A DNA stretch of 64,000 nt from JAJYSO01 sp964495935. Lineage in GTDB: Bacteria > Bacteroidota > Bacteroidia > Flavobacteriales > Flavobacteriaceae. Below are positions 42,372 to 50,954 of the stretch, in pieces. The stretch lies in the NCBI GenBank assembly GCA_964495935.1, contig CAZBXQ010000008.1, positions 1 through 64,000 of the forward strand, in the 5' to 3' direction. Under the pieces are notes generated by a model. The model saw only the letters and a program-made list of their open reading frames with translations. It was not told the DNA's origin and did no database searches. Both the position numbers and the translations under genes were made by a program. Within the stretch, counting starts at the first letter, position 1, and every line of letters starts with the position of its first letter.

Positions 42372-43352
42372 TTATAGTAAAGAGTCTATGTCCTCGTTGA
42401 AAGGATCGTCTTTAATATTTTCCATAATCCTGTTTATGGCTTCCTCGATCTGGAAACCATTGTATTCGTCGAGAATATCTTGCGAAACATTCTTAATTAC
42501 CCAGTCGATTTTCTCGCTATAATCGAGATCACGCCAATCTTTTGGTAACTCACATCCAAGATTTTGAGCGATCACATCGTCCGATTCTCCTGCTACTAAG
42601 TCCGCCCAGTCTAAGAACGGCTTGTCGTAATTGTTCAAGTGTACTATTCTCTTTCTGTTTCCATCATAATTCATGAAACTCCAATTTGAACTGGCCGCGA
42701 TGTGTTCCCAAATCTTACCTGTTTCAATATTGATGTACACGGAATAATCGTGACCGATTTCACCGCCTTCTGTATAATAATTCTCTTGCAAGAATTGCTC
42801 AATGTCATCAGTATAATATTCAATCCAGTGAGCCTTTACCACATTCATTGCCGTCAATTCATATTCTTTTAGAAATTCCTTCTTTAGGAAAGAATACAAT
42901 TCCTCGGCATTTAACTCCCCTTCTTCACTTCGGTACTCGTGGCCTTCGTTGTAGAAAACATCAATTTCAGGTCCAGGTATATCATCGCTCCAAAGCATGT
43001 TATTTATGTTCCTTGCAGCTTCAATTACTTCCTCGTTAGTTGCGTCTCCTTGATAAAAATCGCCTTCGCCTTCATTAAAAAGAGCGGGCAGATTATACTT
43101 GTCATAAACTTTTTGGATCGCATCAACTTCAATCATGTTGATGTCGTAGTTAGTGGTTTCCCCTAATTTTTCAACGTTTCCTTCATCGACGTCCCAATCG
43201 TTCCAATCATCTACGATGTTTTCGGGAAGGTAAGGATCTCTGTTTTCTTGCAGCTCGTTTAGCCCTGCGAACGGGTGACTATCATCCACATCACTGCAGA
43301 TGTTAAAGGTGATCTGTCCGTTTTGGAATTTGAAGTTGATTAATGCTTCCAT
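42372..43352 (-). CDS. Large very acidic hypothetical protein
   Basis: A 326-residue protein with a marked excess of Asp and Glu throughout (VDDWNDWDVDEGNVEKLGET, for example). It has no signal peptide, membrane segment or catalytic motif. Such acidity in a mobile-element protein can mean DNA mimicry, as in antirestriction proteins, but no specific family is recognised. Confidence 0.65.
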   Translation of the reverse strand: MEALINFKFQNGQITFNICSDVDDSHPFAGLNELQENRDPYLPENIVDDWNDWDVDEGNVEKLGETTNYDINMIEVDAIQKVYDKYNLPALFNEGEGDFYQGDATNEEVIEAARNINNMLWSDDIPGPEIDVFYNEGHEYRSEEGELNAEELYSFLKKEFLKEYELTAMNVVKAHWIEYYTDDIEQFLQENYYTEGGEIGHDYSVYINIETGKIWEHIAASSNWSFMNYDGNRKRIVHLNNYDKPFLDWADLVAGESDDVIAQNLGCELPKDWRDLDYSEKIDWVIKNVSQDILDEYNGFQIEEAINRIMENIKDDPFNEDIDSLL

Positions 43353-43357
43353 GATGT

Positions 43358-43585
43358 TTAATTTTTGAATTTGATTTGTTTGTATTCTCTAACGATCAGT
43401 TCATACGCCGCTCGTTTTGCCCACCGGTGCTTTTCCCTATTGGAATCGTCATCCAGCCAATCGTATATCTCGGCGTCCGTCGTTACGGCCTTAATATCCT
43501 CACCTTTGTAGTGTGCCGATACTACATACCGTCCGTAACTACTCGTTAACTCTACTCTTAATTCGATCCTTCTAAAAGTTGCCAT
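43358..43585 (-). CDS. Small hypothetical protein
   Basis: A 75-residue protein starting MATFRRIELRVELTSSYGRY. A longer frame back to 43645 exists, but the promoter at 43606-43638 lies inside that part, so the start at 43585 is better. EIYDWLDDDSNREKHRWAKR is in the middle. First gene of the accessory cluster. Confidence 0.65.
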   Translation of the reverse strand: MATFRRIELRVELTSSYGRYVVSAHYKGEDIKAVTTDAEIYDWLDDDSNREKHRWAKRAAYELIVREYKQIKFKN

Positions 43586-43605
43586 TTTGCTTTGATTTTG
43601 TACTG

Positions 43606-43647
43606 TAAATATACGAATAAATATGCTATACTTGCAAATGTGCAAGT
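43606..43647 (-). promoter_or_regulatory. Promoter and palindrome of the accessory cluster
   Basis: On the minus strand TTTG (43638-43635) and TATATTTA (43613-43606) are 21 bases apart. The next bases, CAGTA, make TTTACAGTA, also found just after the -7 boxes of the promoters at 35876 and 37636. ACTTGCA (43630-43636) and TGCAAGT (43641-43647) form a perfect palindrome over the -33 box, a likely operator. Confidence 0.6.
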
Positions 43648-43659
43648 AACGAAATCAAA

Positions 43660-43691
43660 AATAATAACATGATTAATGTCATGTTATTATT
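43660..43691 (-). terminator. Terminator of the conjugation operon
   Basis: AATAATAACATG (43660-43671) and CATGTTATTATT (43680-43691) make a 12-base-pair perfect stem with an eight-base loop; T-rich sequence follows on the minus strand. It lies after the last gene (43754) of the long minus-strand operon. Confidence 0.75.
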
Positions 43692-43753
43692 ATAAGGAAT
43701 ACTTGTTTAGAACCGTCGGATTCCGTTTCTCTTTTTCTGCATTAACCCTCTGT

Positions 43754-46700
43754 TTATCGCCCCCTGCTTATTTGGGGCCTGTCGGATTCGGCGACCCTGT
43801 TGGCTGCTAAATCGTAACCTTTAGGGGTTGCTTTTTCGTGGTCTGCGTTGTTTTCATAGTTTATATTAAGATTATATCCAGCTTGATGAAGTTTCTCGAA
43901 ATTTGCGTTTTCCTCTGCCACGGCGAATTTTGCTACGACGGTTTCATCGTCTGTTTTGGTTAGGGTGGCCGCTATTATTTTTGACGCTGTGATAACGTCC
44001 GCTTCGTTCCCGGTTATTTCGTAATGATTATTCCTTTTTGTGACTGATAGCGCTCCTTTTTCTTTTTTTTTGCTCATGTTTTTAAGCCCTTCTTTTTCCG
44101 TAGGTTCGTTCGATTGGGCGTTATAGGCGTCATAGGTCGTTTGTCGCGTCGTTCCTGATGGGAGGTATTCATATATGGCTTCCGCCTCGGGGTGTTGTAT
44201 TTCTGATTTTATTTCGTCTGTAGTTCTTTGATAATGTTTCGCAATTTCGGTGATTATTTTATCCTTAAATGCACTGGGCATTTTGGCCAAAAATTCTTGG
44301 TTTTTCTCTCCTTGATTTTTTTGTTTCGTGATATTACTATTCATTTTAATTTCGGGTTTTGGAGTACTGTAGAAATTTTTGTTGTCTTCGTGTCGCTCCG
44401 CTATGAATTTGGTGAAAGAATTGTCGGTTTCCCTCTGCGCTTTTTCTTCTTCATATTGGTCGATAAGATCAACTTTTAGTAGTGGTAAGTCTTCGATTTG
44501 TTTGTCGATATCTGCTATCTCTTTTTCGGTCGATTTTGTTTGACTGGTTATGTTCTCAACGTTAACACCTTTTTTAGCAAGTGCGGCTTTTGCATTTTCC
44601 ATTTCAGTTTGAACTTTTTGTACCTCTTGTTTCGCCCTTGCTAAGCTACTTTCCCACCAAGTTGATTTAGGATCTTCTTTCATATAATTTTCATAGGTTT
44701 TTTTGCTCTCTTGAGCTCTTTTTAATTTTTCTATGACTTCCGTATAGGATTTGTATTTGCGTAATACAAATGCGTTATCGGCCATTAGTTGCTGCTTTTT
44801 ACCATCAAGCTGTTTTTCCATTAACTTAATTTCGATTTCTGCTCGTGTTGTGGGGTTTGTAATTAAAGCCGTTTTTAAGTCTTTGGTGCTGATATCCGAT
44901 ATGTCTAATATGTCTGCACCAGCCCTCATTGCCTCAATGTATCGCGCTTGTTTTGCTTGTAATTTTTGCAGCATAAAGACGTCAATGGAGTCATTGGTCA
45001 GCATATAGTTTATCCGAACGTTTGGCCACTTGTTTCCTTGTCTCCATAATCTACCTTCTACTTGCCGCAAGGAGGTGAAATTGTACGGAAGAGAGAGGAT
45101 GAACATGTCCGTTGAATTTTTCTGTAGGTTCATGCCTTCTTGAATGGCCGAACTTCCAAGGACTACTTTAATTTTGCCGTCGTTGAAATCGTTTTGGATT
45201 TTTATGCGGTTATTTTTGGAGGTTTTCCCTGTTATAATTCCAATTTCATCTTCTTTGAGTACATTGTTCTTGACCATATAGTCCTTTATTCGGGGGAATT
45301 GGTCAACGGCCAATTCGGAATAGATTATCTGGCCAGCGCTGGGGTTATCTTTGGCGTTTTGATGGATAAGATCAAGCGTTAGTTTTAGTTTTGGGGAGTT
45401 GTTTATGAAATCGTCCGTATTGGGGTTTGGTCCTTCGTATTCGGGTGATAGATAAGGCGATATGGCGGTTAGTCGGGCATTTAATATATGCGTGAGTATT
45501 GCCCCATCCTGTTGAGGATCAAAGCTCTGGTTTAGTTTTTCATATTCGTTTTTGGTAAAATCGTTTTGTTCGATCTTATACTCTTTGTTTAGGCGGTTTG
45601 GCCGAACAAGTTGAGGATTGTCGTTTTCCCCCTTGATGTCAATGTATTCGGATAGTAACTGTTGAAATAGAGTATTGTTTTTGAATCGTCGAACGCTCAT
45701 TTTGTATTTCGGTTCTCCCTGCGCGTTTATTTCCATTTCGTTGTCTGCTTCCATGAACGTGTCAAAGAAGTTGTTTACATTGAAGTACCCCGCCGCTTCC
45801 AGTCTCTTGTTTGCGATTAGGGAAAGGATTGAGTAATATTCAAGAGGTTTGTTTGTGAATGGAGTGGCCGATAGGAGGGTAACGTTACGTCCGTTATTAT
45901 TTTGTTGAATGTATTGCGCCGCCATCCATGTATTGATACCTAATTGTGAGGTTCGTTGTTGTTGAGAGCGGAAATCGGATGCAAAGCTCCTGCTTTCTAT
46001 TCTTACCTTTGACACAATGTGGTTGGCGTTTTGTACTTCATCAAAGGTGAGATGATCGAAGCCAAAATCCTCCCAACTATAGATTTTGCCTCTTTTCATT
46101 GTCCCATGGACTTCCTCGCGTTTGGCCTTTTCTAATTCTTCTTCCCGGGCGGTGTGTTTAATACCTCTGGTTTCATGTTCGGTGATGTATGAGAATTTGT
46201 CGGCCAATTCCTTTGTAATCTCATTTGAGAATCCAATGTTATTAAATCCCGAGTAAGTTACGAGCGTTATGTCTCCGTCGTTTACTCTAAAGTTTGAAAG
46301 ATCGTATTTAGTGCCAAGATTGCCCAAGATATTTACTTTTGCCTCTGGAATCGTTTCAAATATGGTTTCGGCCCATTGTTTTAGAATGTTATCATTTGGG
46401 ACTACTATAAGAGGGCGCTTGGCGTTTCCTCTGTGAAGGGCTTCATGGATTGCTAAAGTCCCGGATAATGTTTTTCCGAATCCGACCTCATGAGCGAGTA
46501 AACCTACTCCTTTAGTGGTGAGCCTTCCTATACCCGCTTTTTGAACTTCTGTGAGTTGTAGGGGGGCTCCCTTAAAGTTTTTGTGAATTTCGCCGAATAG
46601 AGGAAACTTAGAGTAATCGGGGATATGAATATTGTTATACTTCCTGTTGAATTGGTGAACAAATTTCTCCTTGATCTCTTGTGATAGTTCTTGGTGTAGG

Positions 46701-49700
46701 AATTTTTGAAATAAATCATTGGCAACGTGTTTTCTTCGTTGACGAATGAGATTGTTTCTATCGCGATCACTACCGGTTACGGTTTGGTTATCGACGTATT
46801 CTCTTACTTCCCAGTAGGATGAAGTTTGGAAGGCGGTGTCAGATAGGCTTCGTGCAAACTCTAAGAATCGATCCGCTAAGCTGTAAGCAACCATAACTTT
46901 TTCGAGCCTGTTTTCTTCGTTTGGTCTCATTTCCTCTCTGACACCAACTTTAAAAGAGTGAACAAACTCGTGATTTGGACTGATAATGATTTGGTCTAAG
47001 TCTTTGGGTTGAGGCAGCGCATCGAGAAGTAGGTTCCTTTGTTTTTCCAGTTGTTCCTTGGTAATGTTTTTAGGAAATTGATTTGCATCTAATTCCAGTT
47101 GGTCTAACTTCTCGTAGATGTCTCCTTCTACATAGTAAAAATCATTTACCCATTTCCCATTGTAAAAGCTGGCGTATTGTTTGTGTTGTTCCGGGTTTTG
47201 TAAAGTCCCGTCGTAGTTTGTGTCGGCAAAGGCCGCCATCTCTTGGGGGGATTGTTCGGATTGATTTTGTTGAGAGGCTTTTACAATCTCGTCTTGTTTG
47301 TTGAATTGGTATTTTAATATTTTTTTAGAGATGTCGGGACGGGTTTGAATGGTATATTCCCGATTTTTTTGTAGTGCCTGATATTGTTTAAGAGCTTGCT
47401 CTCTTGCTTCTTTTAAGGCTGCGTTGTCATAGGCGGCTGGATTCTTTTGCAATTCTTTAATGGCATCGATAAAGGTCCTTTGCTTGTTCTTAAGAGTTGG
47501 TGATTTAAAGGTAACGTTATTGATTGCTGCTATAGCCATGTTTAGAGCCTGCGTTGTTTCTTTTACGTCTTTTGAGATGTCGGGCTCGGGGTTCGTTTTT
47601 TCTTTATGTTGGGGATCGTCTTGTAGTTTGGCTTCCTCGGGCGTGGAAAATAAGTCGCCAATAAACTGTTCTTTTTTGGGAGCTTCTTCCGCTATTTGTT
47701 TGTTTTGTTCCAGTTCTTTTCCATAGTAGTCCTGCATGATTTCGATGGCATCGGTTAGGGCGCCTTTGACATAGGTTTCTTCTCTTCCAAAACGATTTGT
47801 TCTTTCCGCCAGTTCTCCTAAGATTCTATTGGGATTGTTTTTGAAGTAATTTGCTATGTTTTCTTCGTGTCCTTTTTCCGCTTTTTGTAGGATAACTATA
47901 TCAGTGCCGATATCGGTAGATTTAAAGGTGCCATTGGGAAGTCTCCATGCTTCTTTTAGGGTTGCTTCCTCTAACTTGTCTTGTCGGTCTATCCATGATG
48001 AAGGGAGGACCATGGCCAAGGTTCCGCCTTGTTTTAGTACATCCAATGATCTTCTAACAAAATAATCTTCATAGCGAGATACATTGGGCATCTCTCCGAG
48101 ACCTTTATAGAAACCTCTATGCTTTCCATAGGGAGGATTTCCGATGACAAGGTCATAGGTGTTTTCATAGTTGGCTTTGTCCTCCTTTTTACCGGTATCA
48201 TTAATGAATAATGTCTCAAAGGGTTGATTGAGAATGGTAGCTTGGGGATTGATAAGTTTGGCTATACCTGCCGTTATTGGGTTGGTTTCAAATCCGGTTA
48301 TATCGATGTTCGGGTTGGTAAGGCCTGAAAGAGATTGGATGAATGTACCGGTTCCTATACTGGGCTCTAAAACACGTAGTTTTTTATTGTTTGTTATTTG
48401 CTTTTGAAGTTGAGCCAGTTTGAGTGCTTCTTTTACGATTGCAACGACACTTGTCGGAGTATAATATTCGTCTAATACTCCTCTACCATTTTTTAAGGTG
48501 CCGCCATTCTTATATGATAAGAGCGCTTCTTTTAAGGGATTTGATGTTCTAACACCGTCTTTAATGACCACTTCCTCGTCATTCGTTGCCGTGGCGAAGT
48601 TAATTATTTGGCCTATTAATCGGTTGGTTTGTGCGTTGTCTCTGCTGTTGATGGCTGAATAAGCCAAGCTCTTGATATATTCGTTTAGAGAGGGAAAAGC
48701 GGATCCTCGTCCGTAAGGTAGTCCCCCGGATATGTTCCCTCCATTTTGTCGTTTGGATGCTGCTTTAAATAGTTCAGGTTCTTTTGAAGGTTGGCTTGCT
48801 GTGTCTCCTGAACCCTGTCGGTGTCCGGTTGATTGTGGTTTTGTCCGTACAGATCCATCTCCAGTAGTATTGCTGCTAACAGTCGATCTTGGTTGGTTAT
48901 TGTTTTCTTGTTCGGGTTGGCCGCCGTTACTAAGTTGTTGAGGCGTGTGATCAGCGTTGTTGGTTCCCACTGACTCAGTTCTGGAAACTGTTGTGGATCC
49001 ATTGTGTTCCGTTGCTTTTGGTTGAGTTTGTTGGTGTCCATTGTTTTGATTTTTAGTATAGTTGATATTTATTTCTTTTCTTAATCGTGCAATTCTGTTT
49101 TGCATCGATTTCAGCGCTTCTTCTTTCCATTCTACTTGAGTGGCGCTAAGCTTGTTTAATAACCCCTCTGCTACAGCTTTGTTTATTATTGTGGCATCGG
49201 TGCTTTCTGGATTTTCCCAAAATCGATTTCTGTTGATAGCCCTTTGAATGGAACTTATCCTTTCTTGTATTGTGTGGATGTCCTCTAATTGTTTTGGCTT
49301 TTGTGCAAGGGCCATCCGTCGCTTGTCTTGTAGGTAGTCGTTTAAGTCATTGTGGCCGTTCTCCCGGATATTGTATAAATGACGGATATCTTTAGTTTGT
49401 TTTGGTGGAAAAGCTGCCTTGATTTGTTGTGTGGCTTTATTCCCTGCTTGATCGCCGTCGAGTAACAGATATATTTTATTCTTAGCCTGCTTATGGTTGG
49501 CAATGAACTTTTGGGCGTTCGTGATAGAGTTAAGTGAGACTACTGTTTGTTCGGGTTCTTTTTCATTGTCTTCTAATAATTGTAGATAAGATAGCGCATC
49601 TGTCATTCCCTCTACTACAATTATTGGGGCTTCGGGAGTAGCTTTATGCACCGTGGAGTAGTCGTTGGTGCGTAATTTTGTTTTCATGTATGGATTACGG

Positions 49701-50218
49701 ACTTCGTAGCCATTAGAATTGTTGTTGATTCCAATGCCGTAGTAGTTTTTCCCTGCTAATGTATAGTTGATCTCGGAGGTATAAGCTTTTAGGATATTGG
49801 GCTCAATCCCTCTCGATGCAAAATAATTGATTATGCTTGTGTTGGATACAGGGGCTATTTTTGTGAGCTTAGGCGCTTGGTTGGAGCTTGTTCGCTGTCG
49901 GCTATTTGATGATAATTCTATGGATGGAGTTTCCATTTGAGCGAGTTCCGCAAGCCTACCCATGGCTTCAAGCCATGTCTTATTTTCAATTTGCATTACT
50001 GCTTTGATAAGCTGGCCACCGATAGCTTCTTTGAAGTCATAATAGTTATCCGGGGTGACAGAGTATTTATGATCTTTATTTACGAAGTAATAATCATGAC
50101 CGGTCTTTCTTTGAAATTGAACTTTGCCTTCTGCTTGCAAGTGTTTGAAGTAATCCAATACGGATAGACTGTTTTGTATTGCTTGTGCTTGTTCTTGAGT
50201 GATGTAGTTACTTGGCAT
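43754..50218 (-). CDS. Giant TOPRIM - N6-adenine methylase - SNF2 helicase fusion protein
   Basis: A 2154-residue protein. Residues 1-100 resemble a primase-type N-terminal domain (KDHKYSVTPDNYYDFKEAIG). A TOPRIM domain follows at about 190-290 (PIIVVEGMTDALSYL, IYLLLDGDQAGNKAT). Residues 390-480 are a Gln/Thr/Ser-rich linker. The methylase has RVLEPSIGTGTFIQSL and the NPPY motif (VIGNPPYGKHRG) near 690. The helicase has Walker A LLAHEVGFGKTLSG near 1244, LTFDEVQNANH near 1391 and motif VI EGRLWRQGN near 1724. Such proteins are carried by Bacteroidota conjugative elements; protection of incoming DNA is a plausible job, not a proven one. Confidence 0.85.
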   Translation of the reverse strand: MPSNYITQEQAQAIQNSLSVLDYFKHLQAEGKVQFQRKTGHDYYFVNKDHKYSVTPDNYYDFKEAIGGQLIKAVMQIENKTWLEAMGRLAELAQMETPSIELSSNSRQRTSSNQAPKLTKIAPVSNTSIINYFASRGIEPNILKAYTSEINYTLAGKNYYGIGINNNSNGYEVRNPYMKTKLRTNDYSTVHKATPEAPIIVVEGMTDALSYLQLLEDNEKEPEQTVVSLNSITNAQKFIANHKQAKNKIYLLLDGDQAGNKATQQIKAAFPPKQTKDIRHLYNIRENGHNDLNDYLQDKRRMALAQKPKQLEDIHTIQERISSIQRAINRNRFWENPESTDATIINKAVAEGLLNKLSATQVEWKEEALKSMQNRIARLRKEININYTKNQNNGHQQTQPKATEHNGSTTVSRTESVGTNNADHTPQQLSNGGQPEQENNNQPRSTVSSNTTGDGSVRTKPQSTGHRQGSGDTASQPSKEPELFKAASKRQNGGNISGGLPYGRGSAFPSLNEYIKSLAYSAINSRDNAQTNRLIGQIINFATATNDEEVVIKDGVRTSNPLKEALLSYKNGGTLKNGRGVLDEYYTPTSVVAIVKEALKLAQLQKQITNNKKLRVLEPSIGTGTFIQSLSGLTNPNIDITGFETNPITAGIAKLINPQATILNQPFETLFINDTGKKEDKANYENTYDLVIGNPPYGKHRGFYKGLGEMPNVSRYEDYFVRRSLDVLKQGGTLAMVLPSSWIDRQDKLEEATLKEAWRLPNGTFKSTDIGTDIVILQKAEKGHEENIANYFKNNPNRILGELAERTNRFGREETYVKGALTDAIEIMQDYYGKELEQNKQIAEEAPKKEQFIGDLFSTPEEAKLQDDPQHKEKTNPEPDISKDVKETTQALNMAIAAINNVTFKSPTLKNKQRTFIDAIKELQKNPAAYDNAALKEAREQALKQYQALQKNREYTIQTRPDISKKILKYQFNKQDEIVKASQQNQSEQSPQEMAAFADTNYDGTLQNPEQHKQYASFYNGKWVNDFYYVEGDIYEKLDQLELDANQFPKNITKEQLEKQRNLLLDALPQPKDLDQIIISPNHEFVHSFKVGVREEMRPNEENRLEKVMVAYSLADRFLEFARSLSDTAFQTSSYWEVREYVDNQTVTGSDRDRNNLIRQRRKHVANDLFQKFLHQELSQEIKEKFVHQFNRKYNNIHIPDYSKFPLFGEIHKNFKGAPLQLTEVQKAGIGRLTTKGVGLLAHEVGFGKTLSGTLAIHEALHRGNAKRPLIVVPNDNILKQWAETIFETIPEAKVNILGNLGTKYDLSNFRVNDGDITLVTYSGFNNIGFSNEITKELADKFSYITEHETRGIKHTAREEELEKAKREEVHGTMKRGKIYSWEDFGFDHLTFDEVQNANHIVSKVRIESRSFASDFRSQQQRTSQLGINTWMAAQYIQQNNNGRNVTLLSATPFTNKPLEYYSILSLIANKRLEAAGYFNVNNFFDTFMEADNEMEINAQGEPKYKMSVRRFKNNTLFQQLLSEYIDIKGENDNPQLVRPNRLNKEYKIEQNDFTKNEYEKLNQSFDPQQDGAILTHILNARLTAISPYLSPEYEGPNPNTDDFINNSPKLKLTLDLIHQNAKDNPSAGQIIYSELAVDQFPRIKDYMVKNNVLKEDEIGIITGKTSKNNRIKIQNDFNDGKIKVVLGSSAIQEGMNLQKNSTDMFILSLPYNFTSLRQVEGRLWRQGNKWPNVRINYMLTNDSIDVFMLQKLQAKQARYIEAMRAGADILDISDISTKDLKTALITNPTTRAEIEIKLMEKQLDGKKQQLMADNAFVLRKYKSYTEVIEKLKRAQESKKTYENYMKEDPKSTWWESSLARAKQEVQKVQTEMENAKAALAKKGVNVENITSQTKSTEKEIADIDKQIEDLPLLKVDLIDQYEEEKAQRETDNSFTKFIAERHEDNKNFYSTPKPEIKMNSNITKQKNQGEKNQEFLAKMPSAFKDKIITEIAKHYQRTTDEIKSEIQHPEAEAIYEYLPSGTTRQTTYDAYNAQSNEPTEKEGLKNMSKKKEKGALSVTKRNNHYEITGNEADVITASKIIAATLTKTDDETVVAKFAVAEENANFEKLHQAGYNLNINYENNADHEKATPKGYDLAANRVAESDRPQISRGR

Positions 50219-50891
50219 TTCTTTGGGTGTTTAGGTAATGATTATAGGAAAAGAATTCTTTTGCTGATTCGTCCCAATCTGCTCTTGGAAGTAGCTGAAG
50301 GGTGATGAAAATGTCGGATTCCTTGTTGTAGGAATCTATCCGTTCGATTCTACCCTTATATTGCTTATAGACTTCCCCATAGATTGTATAAGGGAGGATG
50401 GTATCTGTAGGATGAACATAATAGCGAGCGTAGTTCTCGGGAGATTTTATTTCAAATCTCTTGTAAGTTTTACCGAAAAGGATTGTGTCGCTGATATCAT
50501 GGCGGTAGGCGTAATTGGGTAGATGTTCATGCGTAAATACGCTACCGGTTTGTTTTTGGAAAATTGATTTGGGATTTTGACCGCTTTTTAATTCTTCTAT
50601 TGATATTCTGTTAACGTATTCCGGGTTATTTATTGTCAAAAACGTAGTGTCTTGTATGAAATAGGCTTCTTCTGTTATTTGTCCTATCTCTTGGTTTGGA
50701 ATTAGTTCGAGTATCGTATCGTGAGAATAATTGAGGGTTGAAACGTGATAACTCTTAATTTGATTTAATCCTTTGGAGGCATTGAGATAGACGTTCGATA
50801 GTACGTCGATAGCTCCTTTTTCGGCGTGTATGGGCTTGTGGCAAGAGGACAAAAGGCCTGTACAAATGATTAGGGGAAGTAGATATTTCAT
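50208..50891 (-). CDS. Lipoprotein of the conjugation operon
   Basis: A 227-residue lipoprotein starting MKYLLPLIICTGLLSSCHKP; the lipobox LSSC puts the lipidated Cys at 17. An upstream frame to 50939 is open but adds an unlikely leader. The mature part has no known motif. It overlaps the start of the giant fusion gene by 11 bases, so it is co-expressed with it. Confidence 0.72.
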   Translation of the reverse strand: MKYLLPLIICTGLLSSCHKPIHAEKGAIDVLSNVYLNASKGLNQIKSYHVSTLNYSHDTILELIPNQEIGQITEEAYFIQDTTFLTINNPEYVNRISIEELKSGQNPKSIFQKQTGSVFTHEHLPNYAYRHDISDTILFGKTYKRFEIKSPENYARYYVHPTDTILPYTIYGEVYKQYKGRIERIDSYNKESDIFITLQLLPRADWDESAKEFFSYNHYLNTQRNAK

Positions 50892-50954
50892 TTTCGTAGC
50901 TTTAGTAAAATGAGGTGGCCACCGATAAGGCCACCTCAAAAGGGGATTTTATTC

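Noticed and set aside
48685..49041. Minus-strand frame of 118 codons inside the giant fusion gene
   Set aside because: It overlaps the low-complexity linker of the 2154-residue frame in another phase and has no motif of its own.
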